Origin: Candida dubliniensis CD36
Taxonomy: Eukaryota > Ascomycota > Pichiomycetes > Serinales > Debaryomycetaceae
Assembly (NCBI RefSeq): GCF_000026945.1
Contig: NC_012864.1
Span: forward strand, 496,001-560,000
Length of the DNA stretch: 64,000 nt
Direction of reading: 5' to 3'
The notes below the pieces were generated by a model. The model ran no database searches. It worked only from the letters and a program-made list of their open reading frames with translations, and was not told where the DNA came from. The position numbers and the translations under genes are program-made. Each line of letters starts with the position of its first letter. Positions within the stretch are counted from its first letter, which is position 1. Positions 19,681-31,827 of this stretch are shown here, piece by piece.

Positions 19681-20724
19681 ATGAAATCCATGGAAGAAGA
19701 ATCCCCAATCAGTATTTTGGCACTTCCATATCCCATTATAGCCAGAATTTTATACGAATGTTGGAAAGAAACGTACAAGGTTTGTCTGATTCTACCCATG
19801 TTGTGTACCTGTAAACAGTTATACTATGGGTACAAGTATATGTTATATACATTGAGACCGTTGGTGATAATCAACAAAAGTACTAAAAACACAGGGAAAG
19901 ACTGTATTCTGTGCTCTGGTTTCCTCAAGTTGCTACAGGACACCAGAATACGTCAAAAATTAGACACACTATGTTTGCATCTTTTTCCTGCAATGTTCAA
20001 TAATAAACTGGTACTGTCAATAGTGACCAATTTAAATCAGTTTAGCAATTTGACACACCTTATAATTCATGTCAAATCGATGGAGTGGCTAGTTCAATGG
20101 ATTAAGCATTTTCCCACAACAATAACCATTTTAAAAATCACATTGGTAAAACATGTTATGTCATCGTCATCCTCACTTAACACTGAGACCTTTAGCATTC
20201 CCGAATTTCAACTAAAACAGTTGAAGTTCCAATCCTTGGTTCCTTTGCAGAAAAAAAAATTGTGCTATGGCTTGAGTATTATCTCCACAGCAGCATCCAC
20301 TTATACGCCACAAACTATAGAAGAAAGATATAAATCCAACTTGCCACTATTTCAAACAGGGCAAGTATTGGCTAATTTGATTCATGCGAATCGTGAATCA
20401 TTGCAATTTATGGAATTGGAGATGATCAATTTAAATGAGATATATCTAATTTTACAACAACAGTATGGGTTTAACAACCAATGCAGCAAATACTTTACTA
20501 CATTAAACCTTCTCAAAGTGGACCAGTGCACAAACTATCCAATTTTGCAATTGTCCCATTGGTTGAGGAATTGCAAACAAATCATCTATCTCAATCATTT
20601 CTTATCAACGTTTATTGTCCTCCAGCAAAATTCGTCAAGTAATGTAATAAAAGAGTTCAAATACCATATGTCTTTATTCGAGTATAAAATGCAGAAATAC
20701 AAATATGAGATAAAGTTCAACTGA
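19681..20724 (+). CDS. Hypothetical leucine-rich protein, weakly F-box-like
   Basis: A 347-residue protein I do not recognise. The N terminus (ISILALPYPIIARILYECWK ... LPMLCTCKQLYYGYKYMLY) has the shape of an F-box: a leucine-proline start, helices, then a cysteine/lysine-rich end. It is followed by regularly spaced leucine- and asparagine-rich segments (LVLSIVTNLNQFSNLTHLII; LQFMELEMINLNEIYLIL) suggestive of irregular leucine-rich repeats. If so, it could be a substrate adaptor of an SCF ubiquitin ligase, but this rests on pattern only. The ATG at 19681 is used because the upstream open frame begins at GTG. GET4 follows about 250 bases downstream on the same strand. Confidence 0.7.
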   Translation: MKSMEEESPISILALPYPIIARILYECWKETYKVCLILPMLCTCKQLYYGYKYMLYTLRPLVIINKSTKNTGKDCILCSGFLKLLQDTRIRQKLDTLCLHLFPAMFNNKLVLSIVTNLNQFSNLTHLIIHVKSMEWLVQWIKHFPTTITILKITLVKHVMSSSSSLNTETFSIPEFQLKQLKFQSLVPLQKKKLCYGLSIISTAASTYTPQTIEERYKSNLPLFQTGQVLANLIHANRESLQFMELEMINLNEIYLILQQQYGFNNQCSKYFTTLNLLKVDQCTNYPILQLSHWLRNCKQIIYLNHFLSTFIVLQQNSSSNVIKEFKYHMSLFEYKMQKYKYEIKFN

Positions 20725-20974
20725 GGTGGTTTTGAGAATTAAGAACAACTTTATTACTGTTACTGCTACCACTTCACCCACAACAAGTACACGCACAAGG
20801 TACCGAAAAAAAAAAAAAACTACCACCACCAACAGAAGACAAGCAGTAAACTCAAGTTTCGCCTCTCTTAAATCGCTACTTCTTTTTTTTTTTTTTTTTT
20901 GGAAGGAAACACAAACCACAAGCTTAATCCCAATTGTGCCAAAAGCAGTAAATCAATTACTCCATCAACTTACC

Positions 20975-21958
20975 ATGAGTGACAAACTTGCAAGAACAAT
21001 TCAAAGATTTCAAGCCAAGATCGATAGTGGTTCGTTCTATGAGGCCCATCAAACATTAAGAACAATCACCAACAGATATGTTAAAGCAAAACAATATAAA
21101 GAAGCTCGGGATCTATTATACCAGGGGTCGACTATTTTATTGAATAATAAAGAATATGCATCTGCATCTGACTTGATAAATTATTTAATTCAGATTTATG
21201 ATGAGGAAGGAATTTTGGTAAGCGATAAGGATGCCAAGTTGAAATTGATTGATTTGATTTCGAACTTACCCAACAATGATCCTAGTTTGAATGATTTGGC
21301 CAAATCAAGTCTCAACTGGTCGAAGAAATCTTCTGGGTGCGAGAAATTTGGTGACTGTGAGTTGCATCATTTATTTGGTTCCAAGTTTTTGAAATTTGTC
21401 GAATATGGCACCTTTCAAGACAATGCCGAGCTGGAAAATGGAAAAACAGTTTTGGATCCTGAAGAAAGGGCAAAAGTTTTTGCGATTGCTGAGTTGCACT
21501 TGGTTTTAGGTACTTTTGAAAGTGTTCCATTGTATATCAACTATTTGGTACAATACGCAAAGGCTAATCCTGATGTTGATCCTGGGGTATTTTTAGGTCG
21601 GGCCATCATAAATTATTCTTACTTGAAAAATATCAAATTTGTCAAAGAAGCACAAGATCTTTTTTTGAAGGAGATAAAAGTGAGTAATAAGGAGACACTA
21701 AAAACTGACTTTCAATTTTATCAAGACTACCCCGTATTAAACTTTTTGCAATTATTGGTTATCACTTTACAAAAGGAACACACATCAAACAGCCAAAAGT
21801 TTATCAAGTTATACGAACAATACAAGAGTACCTTGCAACAATACGAGTTTCTTGCTCCTATAGAGTATTTGGGGAAAATATACTTTAATGTCAATATTGG
21901 TAATTCTAATCAACAAGGGAACATGTTGGCTAATATTATGAGTGGTTTGTTTAAATAG
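20975..21958 (+). CDS. GET4: Get4, tail-anchored protein insertion factor
   Basis: A 327-residue all-helical protein starting MSDKLARTIQRFQAKIDSGS. The tetratricopeptide-like repeat pattern (YEAHQTLRTITNRYVKAKQY, then EARDLLYQGSTILL) matches the Get4/TRC35 family. Get4 bridges Get5/Sgt2 to the Get3 ATPase and hands newly made tail-anchored proteins to Get3 for insertion into the ER. Length is close to the S. cerevisiae protein (312). The open frame extends upstream through an A/T-rich leader to 20726, but that leader is low-complexity and the ATG at 20975 matches the family start. Confidence 0.9.
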   Translation: MSDKLARTIQRFQAKIDSGSFYEAHQTLRTITNRYVKAKQYKEARDLLYQGSTILLNNKEYASASDLINYLIQIYDEEGILVSDKDAKLKLIDLISNLPNNDPSLNDLAKSSLNWSKKSSGCEKFGDCELHHLFGSKFLKFVEYGTFQDNAELENGKTVLDPEERAKVFAIAELHLVLGTFESVPLYINYLVQYAKANPDVDPGVFLGRAIINYSYLKNIKFVKEAQDLFLKEIKVSNKETLKTDFQFYQDYPVLNFLQLLVITLQKEHTSNSQKFIKLYEQYKSTLQQYEFLAPIEYLGKIYFNVNIGNSNQQGNMLANIMSGLFK

Positions 21959-22099
21959 GGGAAGTTGAGATGCGCTACAATAAAATTGTCTGACTGTACA
22001 AGGGGGGGCAGATGTAGTATCTAATAATTGTGATAACATAAAATAAATATATATGATATATATATGTATATTTCTGTGTTAAGCTTTGTATCATGAATC

Positions 22100-22684
22100 T
22101 TAATACTTGTCTTCTTTAGGATTCTTGTTGTCGATCGTGTCCTTTATAATAGATGACATGTTCAATGCATCAACTAGTTCTGGTCTTTTCAGTTTTAACA
22201 ACTCATGTTTTGCCTCGGAATAAGTACACCATCTTCTTTGTCTTTTCTTCATCTCAGGCCAAGTAGTACTCAATTGATCAACTTGCAATTCAAAAAAATG
22301 AAATTCAGACTTAGGAGTAGCAATATCAGGATCAAATTCACCTTTAATAACTGGGGCTTGATTACCTCGAGAGTCTAAAACAACTGGCAATTTCTTTATG
22401 ATTATCCCTTCTACTCCAGCTTCTTCCCAGGTTTCTCTAACTGCGGTTTCCAATTCAGACTCGTCCAATTCGTTACCACCTTTAGGGACTATCCAACGGT
22501 TCTTATGTTTCGACGATGATATCATGATAATTTTGTCCTTGGTTTCATTGAGACATATACACCCAGAAACTATCCTTGCTCCTGTTTCTGGGTTATAACG
22601 TTGGTTTTCGCGTCCTTCTCTGGCTTTTTGTGACTTTGCTGGTAAGTTCGGGTTGTTGTAGCTCTGCTGCTGCTGCTGTTCCAT
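22100..22684 (-). CDS. DDP1: Nudix diphosphoinositol / diadenosine polyphosphate hydrolase
   Basis: A 194-residue Nudix enzyme. The box G-x5-E-x7-REUxEExGU reads GGNELDESELETAVRETWEE followed by AGV. The preceding IVPKGG and the upstream SGCICL strand are typical of the DIPP subfamily. Ddp1 removes the beta-phosphate of diphosphoinositol polyphosphates and cleaves diadenosine polyphosphates and polyphosphate. A poly-glutamine N terminus (QQQQQ), encoded by a CAG/CTG-type run, precedes the domain. Length fits the family (188 in S. cerevisiae). It converges on GET4. Confidence 0.9.
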   Translation of the reverse strand: MEQQQQQSYNNPNLPAKSQKAREGRENQRYNPETGARIVSGCICLNETKDKIIMISSSKHKNRWIVPKGGNELDESELETAVRETWEEAGVEGIIIKKLPVVLDSRGNQAPVIKGEFDPDIATPKSEFHFFELQVDQLSTTWPEMKKRQRRWCTYSEAKHELLKLKRPELVDALNMSSIIKDTIDNKNPKEDKY

Positions 22685-23377
22685 ATTCTCTACGGATGAT
22701 TGGAATCAGATGTAAATGTTGAAGAACAGGTTGAAGTTAAAAAGATAAAGTGAAATAACAAATGAAGGATAAGCAACTTGTGCAATTTTTCCAACTTTGA
22801 AAATGTATTTGCAGATATTCAATAAATATGTATCTTTGAACACGAATATACAAGAACTCTATGGTCTTACAATCATAGCAACACATGGTCTATTTTACAT
22901 TTCTGGGGTTAGTATTGTCATTACTTGCACTACCTCAACAAATTGAAAAAAAAAAAAAAGAAAGAGAATTTCAAAAGGCAATGTTTTTCGATGTTCTTAT
23001 CTTTTCCATTTGATTGTCTCACCAAAGTTGATTTCTTGAAAGGAATACTAGTAGCATATAGTCAATATCTTTTTGACTTTTTATGTCTTTGTTTAAAATA
23101 TAATAGTGGATATATAAGCTTTTGTAGTGGTTTTCATAGTTGTTTAGGTTTATGACATATTTACACTACCTTGAGAGTTAAGTGTGAGAGATTTGCCAAA
23201 AAAAAAAAAAAGAAGCTCCAATTTGCGAAAAGCTAGTCAGACGGAAAAAAAAAAAGCTGAAGGCAATTGCCACTGTAACTGAATATCAACATACCTATAT
23301 TGATCGATTGAATCGTTAATTAATCCACTCAATTGTATTTAGGTTTTTTTATATTTTGAATTACTTTACTAAGAAAA
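22685..23377. promoter_or_regulatory. DDP1-PRE4 divergent promoter with Rpn4-like element
   Basis: GAAGGCAATT at 23259-23268, about 110 bases before the PRE4 ATG, resembles the proteasome-gene element reported for Candida Rpn4 (GAAGGCAAAA, recalled); eight leading bases match. A and T tracts occur at about 22946, 23200 and 23245. No gene was seen between DDP1 and PRE4. Confidence 0.4.
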
Positions 23378-24214
23378 ATGAATCACGATCCATACTCTTG
23401 GGGTAGACCATCCAATGACACCTATGGTCCATACAATTACAAAATTGCTCATGCCAATAACAATCAAGTCGAACAGACTACCCATAACTTCCCTAAAATG
23501 AATACTCAACAACCAATAATTACTGGTACTTCAGTGATTGCTTCTAAGTTCAAGAACGGGGTGATAATGGCTGCAGACCATGTTGGATCGTACGGTTCAT
23601 TATTGCGATTCAATAACATTGAACGATTGATAAAAGTAGGCAAGGAAACTGTTGTTGGTATTTCTGGAGACATTTCTGATTTGCAGTATATTGTCAGATT
23701 GTTGGATGAATTGGAAATTGAGGAAGAGGTTTATGATAATGATGGGGGCGATTATTTAAGAGCGCCCAATGTGCATGAATATTTATCAAGAGTTTTATAT
23801 AATCGAAGATCCAAGATGAATCCGTTATGGAATGCCGTCATTGTTGGTGGGTTTAATAAGGATCGTACTCCATTTTTGAAATACGTTGATTTATTGGGGG
23901 TTACTTACCATGCCAGTACCATAGCCACAGGGTTTGGATCACATTTGGCTATCCCATTGTTGAGAAATTTGATCCCTGAAGATAAGGATTATGTTAAAGT
24001 TGATGAACAACAAGTTAGTAAAGCCGTAGAAGATTCTATGAAAGTTTTGTTTTATCGTGATGCTAGATCTGGTGAGAATTATTCGGTGGTGATAATTAAG
24101 ATTGATGAAAATACAGGTGAATTAAACTTTCAATTTATTAAGGATGCCCAAGTTCAAAATCAAAGTTGGAAATTTGCTGGGGATATTAGAGGATATGGTA
24201 GTGCACAACAATAG
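23378..24214 (+). CDS. PRE4: 20S proteasome beta-7 subunit (Pre4)
   Basis: A 278-residue proteasome beta-type subunit. A propeptide of about 42 residues precedes TQQPIITGTSVIASKFKNGV (mature start near T43), the family signature of beta-7. The fold continues through MAADHVGSYGSLLRFNNIER and NPLWNAVIVGGFNKDRTPFL. Beta-7 is a non-catalytic subunit whose C-terminal tail clasps the other beta ring. Length is near the 266 residues of S. cerevisiae Pre4. A possible Rpn4-type element lies about 110 bases upstream. Confidence 0.94.
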   Translation: MNHDPYSWGRPSNDTYGPYNYKIAHANNNQVEQTTHNFPKMNTQQPIITGTSVIASKFKNGVIMAADHVGSYGSLLRFNNIERLIKVGKETVVGISGDISDLQYIVRLLDELEIEEEVYDNDGGDYLRAPNVHEYLSRVLYNRRSKMNPLWNAVIVGGFNKDRTPFLKYVDLLGVTYHASTIATGFGSHLAIPLLRNLIPEDKDYVKVDEQQVSKAVEDSMKVLFYRDARSGENYSVVIIKIDENTGELNFQFIKDAQVQNQSWKFAGDIRGYGSAQQ

Positions 24215-27200
24215 AGTTAGCAGTATACGAAACTTGAATTTTGTTATTTCAAACAAATCGTAAATATTTCTCTCTGAAAATTGACATTAATATACTTGAG
24301 GACTGGCCTGACCATTGAGTTCTTCCGTTTTTGAGGAAAGATATAAGTCTGTCAATGAATGATTTTCTTTTTTGGTGTAACTGATTCAATTTTTAGCAAT
24401 TCTTTTTTTTTGGTTTTTGAACTATTTTTGTAACAAATTCAGGTGAAAAAAATTGTTATTATTAAAACATTACCAACAAGTACCACTATGACAAAAGCAA
24501 AACAAGTATTACAGATTCCAATACCATAAAAAATCTCAACTGCAACTGTTTGAATCAATTGAATAAGGAAACAAATAGTTTTTTTTATATTGATGTATAA
24601 AAAGGTTTATATACGAATAGCAGAGTTTTATTACAGGACCACAATTTGAGTATTTATGGAATAGAACGTTCGAATACTCACAATTAAAAGAGAATCTTTA
24701 TAGTGTATGCAAGACACGGTTTATGATATGAGTATTTGAATCTGATAGACTTAAATATTCTTTGACTTATAAGATTTGAGAAATTGACCATTGAAACAAT
24801 AAAGGGATATACTATCCTGTTTCGTTGAAATATTGATATCTCATAAATCGATCCTACTCATATCAAATAGTTAATACTCTTGAATGACAATATCTAATGA
24901 AGACAGTATTATAAAAGTTTGAAGAATGATGAAAAAGAAAAAGTTACAATATATGAAGGGATGATAGCAAAAGCTAAACGAGAAATAAAAGTAACACAAT
25001 TTACTGTAATGACCTTATGGAAAATAGCCTTCAGAAAATGAAAGAGAAAATAGTCGATATTATCGATATAGCTATCAATAATAATACACCAATGGGGTTT
25101 TCTAAGAAACTAGGAAAACCACAACAACAAGAAATAAAAGAGTATCTAATCTACCTCGGTTGTTGTTGTTTGAATGTCATTAAAAGGAAGGTGGGAGAAG
25201 GTTCTTGTGATTATGTGCCCCCCCAATACACAAGGGATACCCAAATGAAACGTTTATCAACTTTGCAATACCTCAACCAACAAGACCAATAATTGCGTTT
25301 TCCTTTAACCGGTAACGTATTTATTATTTTTTTTGTGTTTCATTTTATGAACTCCAGCTACAATGTGTGGATGAATTCATTTCTTTATTTACATTTCTTT
25401 CAAAAATTATAGTGGCTGGAATGCGATTATATAATGGATTATAAATAAGCATGCATATCAACAATCATTTCAGTAGTTTACCAAATTTCATTAGAGGTGA
25501 AACTAGTTTAGTAAACCAAATCTAACCTCGCATCGTAACACAATGTTCGCCTTTCTGTTGAACTTCGTGTATTGTCATTTCATATCATATAGTTAGATTA
25601 CTAAATTTCAAATAAACTAAAAACGGAAATGTAAAGGTCTCCGATGAACATTTTTAATAAAATGTGTAAGAGTGCCTTTATTAATGAGAATTGCAGTGAG
25701 TGTAAAGTTCAATCCGTCATTCATGCATTCATGATGTAGAAGTTGTAATTACGTCATCGGACATAATAAGAAGCACACACAAGAAAGGAGTTAAAATGCA
25801 GAATTAATCCGTGGAAGAAATATAATATTATAATACTGAATCAGTGTTCGCTGTTTTGTACTACTAATATTATTATAAGTTCAAAAAGATAATAATCACT
25901 CATAACCGTTTAGTTTACTTCACTTTAGTTCAACTGATGAAACGACTAAATCAATAAAACAGAAGGAGGAGCTTTACAATTATATCGATATCAATATCTA
26001 GATTTACTGTTATACACAACATAAATGTATTAACCTCAAAAGTCAGAATTATACTCCCTTATATTTTTATGTGTGTTAGATTCTTAGCTGACTTACCGTT
26101 TTATTGTTCAGGGATGGATTACTTTTCAAAATAAAAAACTACGAATTTAGTACAGCAATTTGGAGTTTAGATCTTATTTATTTTGTTTTATTGTCCACCA
26201 CCACAACTAACACACAAGTAAATCTTTGAAACTTAATATTCATATGCAGTTTTGAGTCTTGCTTTGTTTTAATTTCATATTTTAGTTTTATTGTTACTGT
26301 GTAATTACGTACAAAATATTATTAGACAAGGACCCAAAGTTCTACGACTTCCGAGACCAAAGAACAAACCAGATAAAATTTTAAATCGGTTCCATACCAA
26401 ATCTATCTCGACCATTATTCTTGTTAAACCGAAAAAGAATCTCTTTGTTTTTAAGTATGCCTCAAACAACAAAAGATGAAAACAACAACAATCACTACAA
26501 CAAAGAATGAAAAATCATTGTAACTAAAGTCGTCACCTTTAATCTATTGAATGGTGTTTAAGTTTAGAAACACGAGAAAGGAAACGCCTGAGTTACCATT
26601 GCCACCACCACCACCACTATCACTAACTAACGATTGGAAATAGAGAGGGGACAGATTCAATGTCAGTCAGCATCAGTGTCAGTAGTTAGTTAGTAACTGC
26701 ATCGTTTCTTAATTTCGGAACAAAGGGAAACAGAAAACTTTTTTTTCTTTCCGGAATGAAAACCTAAACAACAAGATTTTACTAGTTCAATCAAGTCACA
26801 ATGAATTTTATGTGACGTCTGATTGGTTGAAGATACTTTAGTCTTCTACATATATAATAATGCCACTACTGTTTATTGAAGTAGCCTGTAGTAGTCATGC
26901 AGCAGAGATTCTACTCAAAAAACAAGGGTTGACATAAAGTAATTACAATTTTCTAATTAAAATGCAAACATACAATACGAACACACCAACAACAGCTACT
27001 ATGTATATTGATACCCATCTACATATTAAGTTCTGTTCTGTCTTGTTTGACTCTTCGGAAGTTAGGATGCTACAGCACTTTTTAAACAAGGAGTATCGAC
27101 CAACTGAAGGTCATTCCGAAATGTATATAGTATTAAAAAAAAGGTTTTAGCAGATTTTAGTTTCAGTTCCAGTTTCAGTTTTGATTTTAGATATAGTTTT

Positions 27201-29644
27201 AGTCGCCCTCTTATCATAGAAATAGCTGTAAAATAATTACCAAAAAGGAGTTTTATTTCTTTATGTGTTGTTGGATATTTACGCTTTTGATTCTCGTCTC
27301 ATAACACCAATGATCTAAAAATGTGTTTTTTTTTGAAGTATTATTTAGGAGAAATTCCTTCCTTTTCATCATCAGCTTCCCCTCTCCCGATTTTTAACGC
27401 AGCCCTCCATTCGTTTACCTCTCTAAGATCGTTGTCCTCTTGGATATATATTTTTTTATCATATTGTTTCACCATTGAAAGCCCGCTCACACAAATCCGG
27501 TTTCTAGGGTCTTTATTCACGACCTTTGAGGAAAATATAAAATGAATTTAACAACTACAAACAATTTCTTATAATCTTAATAGTGTGCCCCCAATCTAGC
27601 GGTTTTTATGGGCTTTTTCTTTCTTTTTTGTTTGTTTTTGTTTATCCTGTTTTGTAACGTATGTTAGTATTTTTTAGGAACGGAATTCAAGATTGTTGAA
27701 TATGTTCTAATTTTTTTTCCGTTAGATTTAACAACACACCTACGCGCATAATTAAGTTATATGCATAAAGAAATAATATTTATAAACTACAGAGAATAAG
27801 AAAAAACAGCCACAATAACTAATTACATCTTCTAGAATGAGTTAGGCAAAGAATATCAACAATTTTGTGTATCCACCTGAATTGGTCTGTGTGAACATGC
27901 TCCTGCCACACCAACATGACTGACAATTCAACTCTAAATAAAACAGGAAAAATTAAAATATTTTTGACCTTGGTTTTATTTTGACTGTTGACCTTACAGA
28001 ACTTTTATCACTCTTATCTGGTGTACCTTGGTTTGAATTTCCTTATTTTCGGTAACACTTTTGATTAAGAACTTGACATTTTCAAAGTTTATGCGCGTGT
28101 TAAGATGAGGTACAGAGGGAGGAAACGAGGGGAACGTAGCAATTCTGGTTTGATAACAAAACTCTTTCCAGTACTGGAAATTAATCCTGAGTAAGAAAAA
28201 GAAACCAAGTTTATAAAATCAGTAACATTGTTTAAAGTTACTAGTCATTGCAATACGTTTGATTGTTTGATAATCTAGTTATGTTCATAGAAGTTTCCAT
28301 GAATAAAACAGTTACGGAATTACCAATTCAAGAATCAAGGCAACGGAAAAATTGTGCTTGTGTCTTTATTATCCGAATTCTAAAAACAGAATTAAGTTCC
28401 CAAAAAAAAAAAAAAAAAAAGTTTAAATTTGGCTTGTGTATGAAATGAAGGAAATATTGTAGTGTTGTTTATTCATGTAAGATTTATAAAGACGAGTATT
28501 TTATGGTTAGGAACCCACAACAACACCAACACCACCATCACCGCCACTCCATATAACTCAAACAAATAATAGATAATAGTTGTCTTTAATGCAAGTCAGC
28601 TAAACTCAAAACACAAAACCCTTTCTTCACCCTCAACGACAGCAGCAACGACAACAACAACAGCAACAATAATAACAGCAAAGTTAAAGTATTTGCTATC
28701 AATGACTTTAAAATCTCTTTGCTTTACTTTACTTTTAAGTAGCTCTTTCACCTAGCAATTGTCCTTTACAAAAAAAAAAAAAAGAGAAGAGATTGAAATT
28801 TGATCATATTTTTTTGGATAATGATCTTATATATTAATAATATTACTACTTTATCAATTTAAAAGAAAAAGAAAAAAATAAAGCCGACTGGGAGAGAGAT
28901 ACACAAAACTTTTAGTTGATCAATTTCATTACACAAAAATGTTTCAAAGTGGAAATGCAAGAAATCAATTAGAAAAGAGCACAGAGAAAAAAAAACATAA
29001 AGAAAATAGTGAACAAGATGATGGTGGTGGTGGTGGAGGAGGAGGAGGAGGATGATCGAAATGAGGTTAAATTTGAAATTAGTTATTAAAGTTTTCTCTT
29101 ATTATGTTGTTATTGTTACCTTTTCTTTTTCATATCAAGGAGATTCATAAAAATAACCGTCATTGATAAATCACCTTGAAACTTTGACTCTTAATTTCAA
29201 CCATATCAGTACGTTCAAAAAATTTTCTATTTTTTATTTTTTTTCGTTTTCCCTTTTTTTTTTTTTTTTTTTAAATCACTAAAAGATTCATATAAATATC
29301 AAAGCAAAGAACCTTTATTCACAATTCTACTTTCACCAAACTTTTCCCTTTTTAATTTTATAAAATCATTATTAGGATTTTCCATATTTTCATTTTTTAT
29401 TTATTTTTCATTTCATTTTTAACGATTTCCCTCTTCTTTGTTTTTGTCAATTATTTATTTATTTTTAACTATTCAACAACAACAACGAAAACAACAATAA
29501 AAAACTCTTGATTGGGATTAACACATTACATTTAAACGCAGTTTTATTATTTATCTACTGTTACTTGCTATTACGTTATTTACACCTTATTTTATTTATT
29601 TATTTGCTATTATCTACTACCAAAGAAAAAAAAAAAAAAGAAAA
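24215..29644. other. 5.4 kb gene-poor region upstream of the WOPR regulator gene
   Basis: No convincing protein, tRNA or mobile element was seen. The longest frame (25017-25292, 91 codons) matches nothing I know. The sequence is AT-rich with A/T tracts, CAA/CAG-type runs (28630-28680) and GGT/GGA runs (29020-29053). TTAAAGTTT, the published Wor1 core motif, occurs once at 29086-29094. A very long regulatory 5' region, perhaps with a long untranslated leader, is plausible because WOR1 itself is so arranged; this is inferred. Confidence 0.5.
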
Positions 29645-30346
29645 ATGTTAATCATCTCGGAATTCAATCCTCAATTAATGCATTCGGACGATTCCGAAGA
29701 TGATTATGATCATCAATCCAACCACAGAAACTCTTCTAATGGAGCCACCACCATAAATCAAATAATCACCTACAAAGGACAGATTTCTTCTCTTAATGAT
29801 GCTTTGTTAATTATTGAGGCATGTCGATTGCAGAAATTACCCATGGTGACACGAAGATTGACTGGCATTGAACGAAATAAATTTATTAAGCCCAACACCG
29901 TATTTGTGTGGAACGAAACTCAATGTGGTATGAAACGATGGACCGATGGCAGGTTATGGTCGGCATCGAAAGTTTACAATGGGAATTTTTTGGTCTATAA
30001 ACAATTGAATAAAAAGACTAAACGTGAACAAGAAGAAGAGGAATCAGGTGGGCAAGGATTAGTTAAACAATCGTTTTCAGTGGTGACCAAAGATCATCAG
30101 CGATACCATTTAATTAGTTATTATGAAAACATTCCTGGGACTTTTAGACCAAGACTGGCCTCCAAACAAGCAACTACAATCAATATACCAAGTCAGGATT
30201 CGAAAGTTTGCCATTTAGACCTTTCAAATACCGTATATCCTGATAGTTTATTGAATAGTGTTTATAAAAGAAAACACCAACAACAACAGTATGAACAGAA
30301 ATTAGAACAACTCCGTCAACAGAGTCATTCACCAGCAATACTATCC

Positions 30347-30385
<39 letters not shown>

Positions 30386-30838
30386 AACCCAGTACATCAA
30401 GAGTCTTACCCTAGTCCCGGTATCAACTCCAACTTGTATTCACCCATGCATCAAACTGCAACTTATTGCAAATCGTCATCCAGCTTGTCCAGCTCTTCCA
30501 GATCTTCTAGTTCTTCACGTTCCTCCAATTCTTCATCTAGCAACATAACTTCACAACGGACGACTCAATCTTCATCACCATTACCAATGTCATCACTAAA
30601 TACTAAATCTGCAGCTTATTTTACCTCGTCTGGCCATAACCATGCTGCTTTTGCATTACAGAGAGCTAGCCCTCAGAATCATCTACAACGCCCTCATAAT
30701 ACATTGACTTTACAGCCATTGTCTAAAATCTCCCAACTCTCACAAACACCGACATTAGGAAACAACAATAATACTGGTATTATCAATGATTATGATAGTC
30801 GCACCGTTAGTGTATTGAACAAGACCTGGTTAAAATAG
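29645..30838 (+). CDS. PTH2: WOPR-domain transcriptional regulator (Gti1/Pac2 family)
   Basis: A 397-residue protein. WOPRa spans about residues 38-115 (YKGQISSLNDALLIIEACRL ... CGMKRWTDGRLWSASKVYNG, then NFLVYKQL). WOPRb is near residues 135-180 (VKQSFSVVTKDHQRYHLISY ... GTFRPRLAS). An acidic, lysine-rich linker separates the halves, as in Wor1, Ryp1 and Mit1. The C terminus is low-complexity: 14 consecutive asparagines encoded by AAC repeats (near 30345-30387) and a long serine run. Family members bind DNA with WOPR and control morphology and cell fate. PTH2 is the C. albicans paralogue of WOR1 that I place here by gene order; family assignment is stronger than the name. Confidence 0.85.
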
Positions 30839-31827
30839 TGATTACCTGTATGGTATTCACGACAAAGACTAAATAGAAGAGTATACTGAATTAGTTCACC
30901 AACCCAAGTATAAATATTCACATACATCTAGAGAACGAAGAATGTAGACACAAATGTAAACAATATCATTACTTCTACAGCAAAGAAGAAAACTGCCTTG
31001 ATAGTAAACATTAATGCCACTGGTAGCAAAAAATAATAAAAAAAAAAAAAAAAAAAAAAAAAAAACTAGAAAAGAGTGATAAACAAAAAAAGGGGGTTGT
31101 TGTTGTTGTGTGGGTTTGTTGGTCCTGTGGCAAAGTAAAATCGATCAACAAAGTTTAATTTAAAAATCTTGAAATCGAAGAAAATTACACAAAAATATAA
31201 CCCACAAACAATAACAATAGTAAGCAGGAGGAGGCTTGAATAACTGGAGTAGAAGGGGGTGGTGATTCTGGTGGCTTAATTTTATCTGGTAGCACATACA
31301 GTATGGATCTAAAGTAATAATAGTTTTTCTTACAAAAGGCTTGCTCTCAACACTAATCAAATTCAATCTACAGAATTGACATCTAAAAATCTTTCTAATT
31401 TAGCCAAAGCAGTGCTTATGTCCGAGAAGTATCATAATTATTATCATCTCTATTGTTTTTCTCCTCCTTGTTTAGCAAAATATTTGAATACACGTGGATG
31501 TTTTAGTTTCAGTTTTAGTTTTAGTTTGAGTTGAGTTTCAGTTTTAGCTTACTAGGATTGCACGCCTTGTCACTTGAACAAATTCGCCAACCAAAAACAC
31601 CTGTTGGTCTCCCAGGTTATCAGATTAAACAAAATAAACACCCTTTGACCAACAATTCATTTTCAATTAAATATACAAACCTTTGCTATTTATTACGTTC
31701 AAGCATTGCCCAACCCCAACCACAAAACAATCATTGAAAGAATATATATATGTATATACAAGTATGTAACTGAGAATTATCACCACTTCCAATTTTTTTT
31801 AGTCCTTCTATCTAAATTCCCTAAACA
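30839..31827. other. Convergent intergenic region with 28-A tract
   Basis: About 990 bases between converging genes. An unbroken run of 28 A occupies 31038-31065. A TTTAG/TTTCAG-rich stretch (31500-31550) resembles one at 27147-27205. No gene was seen. Confidence 0.5.

Noticed and set aside
25017..25292. 91-codon plus-strand frame in the PRE4-WOPR gap
   Set aside because: No family resemblance, no promoter evidence, in an otherwise non-coding region. Kept only as a remote possibility; conservation in a related species would revive it.
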